Origin: Perkinsus chesapeaki
Lineage: Eukaryota; Perkinsozoa; Perkinsida; Perkinsidae
DNA length: 64,000 nt
Reading direction: 5' to 3'
Assembly: GCA_013115145.1 (NCBI GenBank)
Contig: JAAPAO010000036.1
Coordinates: forward strand, 50,079 to 114,078
How positions within the stretch are numbered: position 1 is the first letter of the stretch; the number at the start of each line of letters is the position of its first letter. Both the position numbers and the translations under genes were made by a program. Shown piece after piece: positions 23,008-36,200 of this stretch. Below the pieces are notes generated by a model. The model had not been told where the DNA came from. It did no database searches and was given only the letters and a program-made list of their open reading frames with translations.

Positions 23008-23338
23008 GACCCTGCAAACCTTCTCGATGAGGGTTTAAGAGTTTCCTCATGTCGCGATGAAAGCATTCTCTTGTGTCACTGTGAGTCTCTTGTTTGACTA
23101 AGCTTTCAATCTCTACCGTTACTATTACGAGCAACCTAGTCAGACCGACAACATTAGCTTCGAACTGTCGACGGGTTCACCACAGCCTTGGTTGCATGCT
23201 TCGCTGCTTACTCGGATTGGCCGGGCGAGTCAAAAGGTATCAGATAGACTAGATGCTTCGTCTTGAGCACGATCCTTGCGGTAGGCGATTTTCTTGTGAC
23301 GCATACTGTAGTTTGCTGAGCTCGCCGTTTGCTATATA

Positions 23339-25248
23339 ATGGCCTCTGAGGCAAGCGTGTCCGAGGCGGATAAAGTAAACGGAGTGAGTGACGATAACAC
23401 GGAGAAACAGGGGGACGAGAGAGATATGCTCATAAGGGTAGCGATTCGCACGTTTTACAGTGGCAGGCTCGACGTTTCCAAGTCAGCTGCTGCTGTAGAA
23501 ACTGTTAATGACTTAATCGAAACCGAGCTATCCAAACGGAAGCGCTCTGCGTCAGTATTGGTAAATTTTCCTGCCTACCTTACGTTCAACTCGAAGACTC
23601 GTTCATATAGGAAAATCTGACCACGACTGGCAGCTTGAGTGTGGATGGAATCGAGGAGGATTCCTCCCCCAAAAATCCCGCGATTCATTTGCCTTGCTCG
23701 CCGTCGCCTCGTCGATATAGGCTGAAATCAGGCATACCTCGGACAAGTGCAACGTGCAGCATACTACAGATCTGCCTATGATAAAATACGCGAAGGGGAT
23801 GACTTCTTCACGTAGGGACATTCTCACCCCGATAAAACCAGGCAATGTGAACACTCAGGTTGAGAAGGGAGAAAGAGAGGCAAAAAACAATAAACGCAGG
23901 TATGTGGTCTCCACCAAGTGTACAGGGAGTCGAGTGGCATTGAGCTCTCCATCTCGAAGCTGCACAATTATGAAGTCGTGTGCTTCAGATCTTCGCCGGA
24001 AGCTGGACGAAACAGGAATACTTGTCCTGGAGAGCCGTGTCAAAACTCTAGAGAATGAAGCTAACTGCCAATATCAGCTTCAGCTTGATAGCTCACACGC
24101 AGGTTAAGGCAATAACCGCGGAGCTTTGTGATGCGCAGAGTGAACTAAAACTAGTCAAGGACACCAGGGACAAATATCGTGACTTGTAAATAAAGCTTAT
24201 AATTCTACCATTAGCCACACTTGCCACTCGAGATATGCCCGATTTGCGAAGAAGTGCGAGGAGCTAATGATCAAGCTGAACGAAACTGAAACAGCAAGAA
24301 ATGTGTAGCACAACGAATCCGTGAATGCAGTTGAATCATCTCGCGTACCAGGGCAGAGGGGGATCGAGAAAGACTACAAGCCTTTCTCACAGCATGCTGC
24401 GACGAACACAATCAAGACGCCTACAGCTTGGGAGTGAAGCTATCCAGAAGCCGGGAGAATTACAAGGTTGGGCACGGTCATGACTATCATCTGGACAACG
24501 TGGGAATCCTTGGTGCTCCTTGTAGGCTTTGCAAGGGAGTCTCAGCTTGGCAAGGTCGGAGGTGAATCGGCTAGAGAGAAGAGTTGAGGAGCTCGAAGAA
24601 GAGGTGACTCTATCCCCACTTGACATAACAGAGTTTGGTTCCACCGTGTATAGGTGAGAAATTATCGAACGAGATGTGAGCTGGCTAAAAGTGTACACGA
24701 GTTCGAGGCCGAAGCACAACAAGAGAGCTTCGATGGGGAAATGAACAGCCTGCTCAAAGCCAAGGACATCCAGATTGACAGAGAGGTCTGTCCTTTGTTC
24801 TCGACGTTGATCGACTGATAAAGGTTCACAGATACGTAGGGCAGACCGAGCCGCTCAAGAGGCGACCTTGTTGAAAATACATTGTTATGGGAAAGAACGT
24901 GGAATGCCACACTATAGTGGGTCAATTTGGCCAAGCCGCATTTACAACATCTGTGGACGTCTACGAGAGCTCGCCTCTTGCTTAGGTCCCTCGTTCAGTG
25001 AGGCTTTACAAGAGATGGAAGCTATAGATGCAGAAATCGATAGAATAGATCCAGCCTATGCTACTTGGAAAAATAGGCTAAAGTAAGAGCAGATAGCTTA
25101 GTATAAGCGTTCCCACTTGCTTGATATGAGGTTCCATAGCGACTTCGAAAGAGATGGTACGGTGACACACGTGAATGGAGATGAACGAGAAGTTACAACC
25201 CAAACGATGAGCTCGCTCCGCGATGATAATCGTCCTACCACGGACTAG
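23339..25248 (+). CDS. Intron-rich coiled-coil protein, part 1
   Basis: The chosen ATG (23339) gives MASEASVSEADKVNGVSDD. Downstream exons, separated by short introns, are almost entirely heptad-like helices: SAAAVETVNDLIETELSKR, LVLESRVKTLENEANCQ, VKAITAELCDAQSELKLV, KKCEELMIKLNETETARN, RCELAKSVHEFEAEAQQESF, ALQEMEAIDAEIDRIDP. The last exon seen ends SSLRDDNRPTTD before a TAG at 25246. The composition suggests a centrosome, basal-body or cytoskeletal coiled-coil protein, but no family-specific motif is visible. It may be one gene with the next entry. Individual exon borders are approximate. Confidence 0.5.
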
Positions 25249-25345
25249 AGTTTTCTTGCAACCTAATTGTGATGCCTTGTATAAGAGGAACATGCACTAA
25301 CGCGTAGATTGTTTAGAGCTTCTAGCCCCTCTCTGGATTCCTCCT

Positions 25346-27361
25346 ATGGCATCGACGCCGACACCCGTCAACAAATGGTCCTGGGCCAGCAGCCGCCATA
25401 GTTCGGAGAGGCCAAGAGAACGCCTCTCAAGTGCCCGTAAGCAATGCTCAGTTTACCAGCTCTAGTAGCTCGTCGGACCACTGCTGCCCCGTTCAGGCCG
25501 CGAGTCCTGTCCAAGTGGAGATCCTACCTTAGTTCGGGTTTGGCCCCAGCGAGGCCTTTCAAGTGTTGTTGTATCGGTAAGCTTGTTGCGAATACTACCC
25601 AGCTGTAGTCGGCTTCACAACACGCGTCGAACATCGATGGCCTATTTCAAGAATCTCCCGAAAGACCTTCTCATTGAGAACTTAGTTCTCAAGCCTCTTT
25701 AAGCTTACACGGCGCGACTTCGCTTTAACCAGTTTCAAAAAGTCCTACTTACGAACCTCAATGAGACTTCTTCAAACCGATAGCTAGACAAAATACGAAA
25801 CTTTCTTGAAATAAACAACGGCTTTTGGAATGGGTGAAGCCTCTTGAGCTACTTCTTGTAAGAGCTACTCACACCCTAGGAAGCATTTCCTTCAAGAGAC
25901 TTTATAAATAGGCTCCAGGTCTATGTGAGTTTACAGTTTGTCGCCAAAACGCCCGAGCACTCCGTTTCTTGCACGTTTCACTGCGTGCTCTCAGGCTAAT
26001 GGATCGTGTCTTAACGGGGATTCTGATGACTCGCTTGCAGATGATGTATGAGTTCTCAAAGTTACACCGGCAGGGTATTTCACGCAGGTACTCCGTCTGT
26101 ATATTGAGAATCGACAGCTCAATGTTAATGGAAGGTTTCCGGAGCACAGGACCCGGGAAAAGTCACATTCGTCTGAGGAAGGACAGACGGCGAAGGAAGC
26201 CAAGATGGGCTCAGCGTCATTCTCCGAGAGATCTTCAGAGAGGGTTGCTGCCTTTCCTGCAGGTGTTCTCTTATTCGGGCTTGCATACACGCTCTTTTGA
26301 CTAGGACATAAACTGGATATGACCGAGCCTAAATCTCCAGCTAGTGTACCTAGAGTTCCTTCGAGTACGAGCCTGTCGACTAGAGAGGAAAACCTTTGCG
26401 AGATTCTCCGATCGGAGATTGCTTTTCTCGAGCGGAAGCTGCAACGATCCAATGAGTGAGTGACTGGAGCATTCTGCAGTGCTAGAGCTCACACGGCAAA
26501 ATCAGGTACGCTAAGTACGGTGAAGTGTCACCCCCCGAGATAACAATAGGCGACCTATCTCCGATAAGCAGCGTCTCGCGGTGTGGGTTCATCGGAGATG
26601 GACTGCTGGACACGATTCCCTTCAGGTGGTGTGAATGCTGCTTTATATGCCAACAAAAGTCTCGAGGAGGTTTCGCTGCGTTGCGATGCTTTAGAGGAGC
26701 AAATGAAGCAAGTGAAGTCGAAATTGGTAGGGAATGACCCTACCGCTCACAAGCTGAATCCGGTTCTGTGACATTCCAGAGCCATGGTGAATCGAGAACC
26801 AGTGTATCATCAAGAGCCACTCGAATTGAACCGTGGATGGAGGCGTCGGCTTCGGCGAAGATCAGGTCTGTCGCGTACTTGCAAGCCAGGGTCATATGGC
26901 TACTCATATCGTGGATATCTACTTCGGTGTGTATGCATTGTGACATTACAGTATCACTTCAGGCTACTTGAAGAAAAGCTGAACAGCGCTCGCCAGGAGG
27001 CTGCCAAGTGGAAGGTAGCGACGATTAAATACTTCCACTTCCTATAGTGTTCCTTATACAGGACGCATTCCAACAGCTTGAGCTGGAGCAGCGTGAACTC
27101 ATTGAGGCGTCTTATGCAGACGAGCGCCGACTGAGAGAGCTAACGGATAAGGTGAAGTCATATACGAATCCCTCGGCAATAATAGCTGAGCACGTCGTCT
27201 TGTGCCGTTCGCCGACGTCATGCCATCACATGATGGTGCTGTGCCAGGTATCGCAGTTAGAAGCTCAATTGAACAGTAGAGTAGTGAACTTAGATGCCAC
27301 GAGAGCCCCGATACGGTCGAAGAAGCTCAGACTGCATAAGAGTTCAAACCCTGGTTGTTGA
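25346..27361 (+). CDS. Intron-rich coiled-coil protein, part 2 (or separate gene)
   Basis: An ATG at 25346 gives MASTPTPVNKWSWASSRHSS, a Ser/Pro-rich head. Phased exons follow: ANGSCLNGDSDDSLADD, VLRLYIENRQLNVNGRFPEH, SSTSLSTREENLCEILRSEI with FLERKLQRSNE, then SLEEVSLRCDALEEQMKQV, LLEEKLNSARQEAAKWK, DAFQQLELEQRELIEASYA with DERRLRELTDKVKSY, and QLEAQLNSRVVNLDAT, ending near 27361. This is a long alpha-helical coiled coil with a disordered N-terminus. Between about 25560 and 25920 I see no convincing exon. Function unknown; a basal-body or flagellar role would fit the neighbouring DNAAF10 but is inference. Confidence 0.5.
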
Positions 27362-27587
27362 CATTCACCTGCTTGCCTTTTGGACTGATCGTGATTCAAT
27401 TGTTTGATGTTGAGTTGCCATCGACCGCTTTTTAATGGGATAAACACTACACATCGCCTGGGGAAAGTCTTCTCACAGCCTTTGCATGTAAACCGAGAGC
27501 ACCAGACAAGGTGCTCTAACATGCAAACAGATTTCTGAACTTCTATGATCCACAGAAAAGATCTACGATAATAGTTGAATGAGAACC

Positions 27588-28010
27588 ATGAATGTTAGAA
27601 TGCCGGATATCCGTGCATCGGCGGCGGTTGATTTCTTCTCCTCGAAATCGAAATACGGTGTCTCCCGTGATGTACCACAAGCCTCCTAAGTCAACAACCG
27701 AACTCAAGCTATCAGACGAGCTACTACTACACGTGTGGTTGATTCTTGGCAAAGGAGGGATTCGCGCCCAATTGAGAGCAAAGCTGGAACCGATCTTGAC
27801 AAAATAGCAGCTGAATTGATGCCACATGCGTTAAGGGCCCAACGGCAGGTCGGGCGATCGTTGCATGCATCTAAGATGCCAATGAATGAGCCCGTAAGGA
27901 TCGATGACGGCTACCCCTTTCGAAGAGGAGCTTGCATATTTCATGATAATCTCTGGACATTAAATCGAATAACGTGTCTCGATACGCGGGGTCTCTCGAT
28001 GAGCGCCTAA
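27588..28010 (+). CDS. Possible small gene or 3' exons of the coiled-coil gene
   Basis: ATG at 27588 followed by MPDIRASAAVDFFSSKSKYG, then, in another frame after a possible intron, VVDSWQRRDSRPIESKAGTD and LDKIAAELMPHALRAQRQVG. Reading frames are open and codon-like, but I could not fix splice sites and recognise no domain. Confidence 0.3.
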
Positions 28011-28330
28011 CCAGGCTTGACGTACCTAGCCAAGGTGGAGGTAATATCGAAACGTTCGGACCGAATAAATCATACGCGAGAAAACGCATTTGCCCCATGG
28101 AGCTTTCCAGGTGCAGCTGTCATCCGAGTCACAGTCGACCTCCCCTGTATGCTTGTCACACACTTCGCAAGATTGATCAAAATAAGACTGTGATCGATGC
28201 ATGCAAGCTCAGTCTTGCAAGCTACAGCTTTAGTACGCGTGTTAGATCGTCCAGAGAGGTAACGTCTATCTTCTCGTACAGATTGCATACACGACTATCC
28301 GACAAGGCACAGCCTCCTTGGACGTCCTAA

Positions 28331-28807
28331 AAGATCATTAGCTTCTCGTAGAACAAAAAACAGTGTTCCTTTACATCCCATTCACAGAATCTCCCTGAGG
28401 AGGATGTCAGGTCTGCCCGGAGGAAGAGACACAACAATACACAAAACATATATAAAAGAAGAGAGGATACGTCACTTTTGATATAGAGATAGCACGGGAT
28501 GAAGTGACCAACTCGACGCTCTCATTGTGAAAAGACCATTGGCTAAGCTGATCGGACACAAGCCGAAACAGGTTGAAGCCTTGCTGAAAGCAAGACAGAC
28601 AATCCGGTCACAACTGACCAGCGGGAGAGAGAGTCTGCAACAACTGTATTCAACATTTAGGCTAATATGGACGGATCATCCTTCATCACGGAGCACAGAG
28701 TAAACTTTAAGTCCGTCACATAATAGCTTAGTTGTTAGGGTTTGTGGAACACGCACTATCCGAGAATAGGTTTATGCCGCATTAATTATGCGGCCGATCG
28801 TAGTTGG
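28331..28807. other. Intergenic between convergent genes, no gene seen
   Basis: A-rich, repeat-free stretch between the plus-strand coiled-coil genes and the minus-strand ferric-reductase gene. Nothing recognisable on either strand. Confidence 0.5.
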
Positions 28808-31800
28808 CTAAATAAACCTGAATACTTCAGCGTGAAAGCCAGCAACATTGTTGAAACTATTGCGGCAGTGCAGATAAGCAGACCAGCAGGCATCTGTAGC
28901 AAAGCGGATAATATCAGTATGATTAATTCGACAATCAACCTTACTCTGCAGTGGAACAGGACCACAAACGAATAACCCGATCTGCTCCTCTCCACCCACT
29001 GAGGGAATGCGCAAATCCACCACCCCAAGATTGAATGAAGCCTCACCTTCCGCGCAGACTCGACTAATATATTGCTTCACATCTGGTATACCATCCTCAT
29101 CGGTATTCATACAAGTAACTGAATGAAACTTTACTGCACTCCAGCAGCTTATCAACACGATAAAGGTTAAAATACAGTCACACTCAGGCGTAAGTCTGAT
29201 AGGAGTCCTGTAGAAAGTAGGTTGGTCGATTATGAGGAGCTGAATTCACCTGGACATGTTACCGTTTCCTGGGGAGACATAGTCAGACAGAACAGGTAAA
29301 AGAAGGTCGCTCATGTCATTATTTCTATGAGGCCAGAACAAAAAGACCTTCTTTTGCATTGAGCTGAGAAGAAGAGAGGGATAGTTGAGGGTAACAACTA
29401 CAATCAGTCGGTACCTAGCCAAAGAGACTAAGCTCATCGCGGGAGTGATCCCGGTCCCACCACAAAGAAACACGATTACAGAATCTAACAGAAGAGGACA
29501 GCCATCTTCAGTGCAACACGAAGTGGGCACAGGCCTAGGAGACACTGACTTTTAGAAAGTACAGCGGGGAGGTTTCCGGCTCCATGAGGGCCAGAGACCC
29601 TAACCGGACGTCCCTCAAGAGCCTCCATATTATTCCACAAGTAGCTGAGACAGGAGAGACAATTCAGCCAAGCCTTTGGCATGCAAAGATTCTTCGGATA
29701 ACAACCTTACGTGCAGAATGGCCCGGGGCTGCGTCCAATAACGAGCCGGAACTCTGCAGTCTTATCGCAGGTGGGTATCTGGGCAATCGATGCACCGTAC
29801 GACTTTCCCTTTGAGACATTAGCTTACGACGGTAAAAGGATGGTAGGTAAGTAGAGGAGGCCCCTGCAGTTGTATACCAACCCATCTACCAGGGAGAAAT
29901 CTGAAATGACTGAGGAATAGACAAAACTGCAAAGACAATACGAACGCACTTTCTATATCGGAAGGCCTTGCTAGATGCCTTGAACTCTAAGCACACCGCA
30001 GAATTTCCCAGAGGAGTGCATCGGGAGATGATGTAATCTGAAGGAATATTAACTCGACAAGATGATCCAATCAACATCGACCCACTTGGTTTAACAAGCC
30101 TTGCGAAGAAAGCCATTTTACCCGGAATGTGCGAGAGAACGGCAAGAGCCAGAATTATGGCAGCAGATATCCAACTACGCCCATTATCTGGGGGATAGCT
30201 ATTTATGAGAGTAGCTAACTGGAGTGTGTGGTATGACTCACATCCAAGGTGTGCAAATATCAAAGATACAGTGACAATCCAGAAGATAATATGATTTGCC
30301 AAGAAAAGATCATAAGGTAGCTGAGAAATAAACGAGGCTATGCAAAACAGTGATGGCCTCAATAATAGCTCACCTTCACGAAAATTGGCAGCGCAGCGCT
30401 CATCGTGGTCGCAACCAGGAAAGCTAAACTAGATATTCCTAGCCTAATATTCCAAAAGTTATAACCACTGTACACGCACTCCGCAATTCTGATATAACCT
30501 GTTATATAACAATGATACGTCGGGCTTACGCGTGAGCAATAACAAATGCCATAGCAAATAAGGTAATTACTCCATGATATCGTATAACCCTCTCGAAGCC
30601 TGGAAACAAAGAAATAACAATAATCACGAGCCTCATCGGCGCTAACGTGATTAACTAGCTCACCCTCGTCAAGCAGTGGCTGGACCACGTTCTTTGATGC
30701 GGCGACTACAGCAATCGATAAGAAGTACACAGCAACTTGTCCGAGGGAGGCTCTGAAGTGAAAGATGAGATGCAGCCGACAGCCAGCCTAATCAAAGCTA
30801 GCATTCGTCTTACGAGTAATCTATCTTATTGCCCCCCTCAGCCTTCACAGCGAACAACAACGCTAAAAGGGGTAAGCAATGATCTCTGGATCAGTGTAAA
30901 GCACAAACAGAAAAAGGAGCCCCCAACTTACCGATGCCAATGACCAATATAGCTGCTAGCCCGAGTAGACCCTAAGTTAAAGAGCTGGATGCCTGGCGTA
31001 GCTCAAATAATACCTTCTTCGAGGGGACTGGTGGAAGCCCGAGAGGTGAATTGAGATAACGGCGTAGAACTATTCTCCCGATAAGTAGAATCTGGGAAGG
31101 GTTAACTAGTAGGATACTAAGGTAAGTTCGTGCTACCAGCCCGGTGAGAAAGAATGCCACGATTGGGCTGGCAATAACCGTAGGGGACTCATCGACCTGA
31201 GGGAATTAATAGAGCAAGCCAATCATATCGTCACTGACGCCGGGAGAACGATCCGGTAGAATACTTGGCTTCTCTGGTTGGCTAATAGTTAAGGGCTGAC
31301 AGGAGCGGATGGTGATAAATAGAGTTCCACTCACCGATAACCTCACTTCGTTAAAAAGAGAAGGGTGTGGTGCCAAGTTTTGTCCTTCAATGGATAGGGT
31401 GCTTGAGGGTCTGGAGTCGAATAATAGATTATGAAATGTAAGGTGAATGTTCCGAGTATCTATATTGTTGAAGGGATGGATACCCACAGCAGCAGGCCAT
31501 CTCCTACCCGCAGGAATAACAGCATATGTGTGGCCCCACGGGGCATACAAAAATGTACCATCTTCTGAGCGAATGCTCTGAGAATAAAATCGGCGTAAGC
31601 ATCGCAAAATAGCGCGAAACTCTTTGGGATTTAATTGCGAATGTTGAGGAAGTAGTTGTGGCTCCCCAGCTGGCACCGACGATCAAAATGACAAAGCTAC
31701 TTACAACATGACAGACGCACTCCTGGCTTCGTCCCAGCGCATCAGCCCAGTCGATGATAGCTCCATTTCTGCCAGTATAAACCCCTATATTAGACGCATT

Positions 31801-32418
31801 TAGAGGTTCGATATCCGATGCAGCTACGGGAAGCAGATAACCACTAAACTGATCCAGGGGACAACTTACTGCACGACTTGTGCCCGACGATGCGAGAGCT
31901 AGGATCCCCGGGGAGTGATCCTAAAGTGGGATAATATGGGAATGCATTGAGTTGGTTCAAAGCATTGGAGGTACTCCGATCCTCATGAAGCGTGCTCATG
32001 ATATTCTCTCTTTGCCCACTATGGATCCAGTAGTTATACAGGCAGCAAGGATCTCCGAGCTCATCACCGTTCGAGTAGCCATCACTGATAAATGAACAAG
32101 AGAAAGACATCTTCTAAGTCGACTTACCCATCGCTGTCAATGGCACACAAGGTGTCAGACCAAACGTGTTGTCCTTTGGCGAAATCTATGCCGAACGGGC
32201 TGAGACCCCCAGTCTGGCTGTGCCCAAAGCGGCGATATCCTGCAATACTTGGACCGCGGAACGGGAGAACCTGCCAACCGATGAAGAAGCGGTAGACTTT
32301 GATGGATGGCCTCCTTTATAGGAAGAGGCCTTGAATTAGCCGAGCCCAGCCTCACCTCGTTGTAAATGGGTAAGCAATCGCAATAGAAGTATATGACGGG
32401 GAGAATCACGGCTCGCAT
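28808..32418 (-). CDS. Temptin-domain / ferric-reductase-type oxidoreductase, paralogue A
   Basis: Minus-strand multi-exon gene. The chosen ATG (32418) opens the signal peptide MRAVILPVIYFYCDCLPIYN. After one intron comes a temptin-like secreted domain: GLSPFGIDFAKGQHVWSDTL, CAIDSDG spliced to DGYSNGDELGDPCCLYNYW. Further on are membrane helices with two haem-ligand pairs: HGVITLFAMAFVIAH (H-x13-H, about 30530-30580) and HIIFWIVTVSLIFAH (H-x13-H) after YDLFLAN. An FAD-binding HPFTVV motif lies near 29840, RPVRVSGPHGAGNLPA near 29570, an NADPH-binding FLCGGTGITPAMSL near 29440, and the C-terminal GLFVCGPVPLQ and AGFHAEVFRFI. It should pass electrons from cytosolic NADPH through FAD and two haems to an outside acceptor such as ferric iron. 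No EF hands were seen, so it is more FRE/FRO-like than calcium-regulated NOX. Intermediate exon borders are only partly resolved. Confidence 0.75.
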
Positions 32419-33240
32419 TCTCCGGAGCAAAATCAGAACTTCTGAGTAAAACATCTGTAAGCTCTCAAGAGCAAAGCGACATGCCGAGTTCCGAGTCCGA
32501 ACTCTAAAGCACCTACCACGCTGGGATACTTTTGACATCGGGTAACGGTAAAGACATTCTAAATAGGCTCGTATCGTGATAGATACATCGATGGGTACCA
32601 TCTGTAGATTTTACAGGGTAGAAGATGGCTGATTCTGGTAACAGAGGCCTCATACAGAGAAGTTCTTGGCGGGCAATTGACGAAGCGCAGGTGAATCTTA
32701 CTTTTCGCTAACAGCATGCATAAGAAGATTCCGGTCTTATCTTGCAACTCACACGCGTCCGCCGCGTACGCGTGCGCTCTCCCGCACAAGGAACGTCCCG
32801 CTCCTGATCAACTACTAGGGCAGGGGAATGTAAAGACTCGCAGCAACAGATGACCGACCAGAATCAACTTACATACAGCAGAGCAGATAAAACAGCTACG
32901 AACAGTACAAGCAGAAGGAAGTCCGTTCAAGGAACGCGGGAACCCCCTGCCAAATTGCTGAATACGCGAGCGCAAAGGCAGATGCGTACGTAAGGATTTT
33001 CTGAATCTGTGCGGTAAACGCACCTCGTTATACCCTGCCTCTGCCCGAGAATTGCGATTACAGAGGTATATCGCAGGCTCTTGGCAGTGGCCTGAGGACC
33101 TCTTCCCACATACCGCCCCCTAGGCAGTGCTCAGCTTCTAACGCAAGATCAGAGGGAGGCTAAACACACCAATACGTGGGCATATTGATTGATCTTCATT
33201 CAAAGTCATCGATGTACGAACCATATCGCTCCCGGAGAAA
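32419..33240. other. Spacer between the two ferric-reductase paralogues
   Basis: Lies between the stop of paralogue B (33241) and the start of paralogue A (32418), both on the minus strand. Short open frames only. It should hold the promoter of paralogue A; no clear element was recognised. Confidence 0.4.
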
Positions 33241-36200
33241 TCAGAGGAATCGAAATTGGCAGTCATGAAATGCTCGCAGTGCCGGTGATGTCTGCTTGAT
33301 CTCCGTATAGGCTTTAAAGGCAGACTCTGCATAGTACGCAGTGCACACAGTCTGTTACGTGAAGTCTGCTTCCCACCGGGAAGCAGACTACCACCCACCT
33401 TTCAGACTTTCCGGGCCACACACGAATAATCCAACAGAGTCCCTCGATTTGCCTACGAAAGTTACGAGTGATTAACTCATCCTACTTAATGCCATATGCA
33501 AATTCGTTTACGGTTGTTGTTATTCACACCAGACAGCTAGTGGCGCGCATAGTAGACGACGGAGAGAAATGGAGGTATAAAGCTAGCCTTCGAAACCTTT
33601 GAAATATTTCTTTGGTGATGAGGGTGGCGGGAGACAACACAACGTTGGTAGAGTACGTACACATTTCACCAGGGAAAACTTTACCTTCGCAAAATTCTGT
33701 GATGACTTTTAATAAGTCAGGCCTAGGCCTCCCTTCTGCAGTATTGACAACGGTATCTAGCTAAACCATACAAGTATTCAGTAATTTCCGTACATGAGCC
33801 CTTATCGGTGAGGGCGGCAAGCTGCGAAGACAGTAGCTCTATCATTTGCTTATTGCGAGCGATCCAAAGGACGTTCGGCTGTTGCCCTCGATTCCTAAGG
33901 AAATCAAATACATCAGCCTGTTAGAGACAATGGGTACATTGTGGCTGTAGCGAGTGATAGTGCTGGGGTTATACCCGAGCCTCCACAGATAAAAAGGATA
34001 TCCGAGCCTGGAGACCCACAACTGAGTCGATGGCGGACAAAGGATTGCCCTCTTTTACAAGCTCTCAAAGCAGCTGGTACACCAGCCTCTCCATAAGGCC
34101 CAGTCAGGGTGACTCGTTGACCTTCGAGTGAGGTGCCCGCCTTCACCAGGGAGCTAAGGATCCACAATAGTGTACTTGACTCTAGGTCGTCAGGCAGAGA
34201 CCTTGTGAATGTTGAGGTGCCTCCAGTGGCAGCAGCAATCACCAAGGTAACGGCTTTCTGGTTATCGCTGACGGGTATCTAAGGGACGCATCATGCCTTC
34301 GGAGTGAATACTCTTTACCACTGTGAAAGGGTGCTCAGCCGCTCGAGTTACACTGGGGACGCTCAGCCCCGCCCACTGGCCCGGTTTGAATCTGTCACAA
34401 GCTGGTGGCTTCAACGCCACTGAGAGTTTTACGGGGCCTTTCTTCCGTCTGTTTTTTCAATCTCAAGAAAAACTGCCTTCCCACCAAGTACAATAGCACG
34501 CTTTACGACGAAGTCTGGAAAATCGGCCATCGTAGGCGATCAGAGCGAAAAGGTCGCTCACTAGGGCGGACAAGACGCCAAATAATAACGAGTTTTGCAG
34601 GGACATGAGTGAGCACAGCCACACCTAGGATGATCGCAGCAGCCACACCGCTCCTTTCAGTATCTACATTATTTAGCCAATGTGGAAGAAAGCCGCAACC
34701 CTGTGGTCTGGGATATACCTACTGATCGTATGTAAAATCAATAGAAAGCTGATAATGGTGACCAGCACGACATGAAGCAAACGGAAAAGGTCATAGGTTA
34801 TCTGTGGCAGAATCAAGAATGGGCAAGTGTGACAGGTGGGCTCACCACTTTAACTTGCTGGAATCCTAGCACTGTGAGAATGATAACTCCGAATAATGCG
34901 AGCGCTATGACAGCGTAAACCATATTAGAACCAGGGAACGCGAAGCCAGTGATATATATTTCCATAATACTGAAAGCAGTAAAAGAGTTCGGGAAGGTGG
35001 GTGGGTCAATCAGCGGCGGGCTACCCGTGGGCGATTCCAGCGAACACCGCAAGGTAGGCGAATATAGCATGGTATAGTGGAAGCTGCTCAAAGCCTACAC
35101 AAGGCTATGAGCAGCCATAGCCTGGCCTCCTTCAATAAACTCACCACAATGCAGTACTCTTTCAATAAGGCTTCTGTTTCCCATGGTAATAACGAAAGCC
35201 ATAAACAGCGCGGCCACGTGTCCCAAGGCGGACCTGCAGAGCAACAGGCTACATCAAACAAGCGCAGAGTTGGAGGGCAGCCCACTGGTAGAATATTTTG
35301 TAGTCCCTCTCGGCTTTCAAGGCGAACAGCAAGCCTAAGATGAAGTTAGGCGTATAATGAAACGCTTGGGAACGTGCTAACCTATTCCGGCACCGACACC
35401 GATAATCGTGCAGAGACACTCCTGAATCCAATACCAATGACAAAGGGCCAGAGAACAGCAGTAAAACACAACTCACCTTCGGTGATGGCCACAGAAATAG
35501 TAGGAATCTCTGATTCATACGATTCTTCAGCAAATAACCTCCTACGAAGAGCAGCTAAGAACAACTATAGTTTCAGCTAGAGGGTATATGGCCTGCAAGC
35601 CATGGGGTCTCACCAAGCCAGTTCCGAAGTAAAACACAAGAGGTGAAATGAGGACAACGGTACCGTCGTCGACCTGGCAAGAGAGCACAGCTGGCTCACT
35701 ACAACATTACGTAGAAGAGAAGTACCGTTTGAGAGGGAGCTCGAGGCTTGTCGGGAGAGTCCATGGTAAGAGCCTGAAGAGGTTCAGCTGGTGAGTAGAA
35801 CTCACGGAATGTTAGCTTGAAGTTTGAACTTGTCGAAACCATAAAGGATTACTTACTTCATCGTATCGAGTAGGATGATCTTCAGGGCCAACGGCTCCGA
35901 GAGGTAGGCTGTCAGAGAAGGGTGAGCGACCGAACAGATTACGCGAAGCTAGACGAATCTCACTAATGTCTGAAAATAGGTAGACTAGGGAAAGAGAAGA
36001 TCTAGAATCACTCAAGGACGTATTGGAGACCTTGTACAATACGCCATTACGCCTGTGTAAGGCGCCTTACTATTCGGTATGACTGCATGTCTCTGACCCC
36101 ACGGAACAGTGAGCTGATCGCCGTTATTGTAACGAACGACCTAATAATGAGACGACTGCCGGTTACAGAGACCCCCTCGGGGAGTTGCGCACACAGACTA

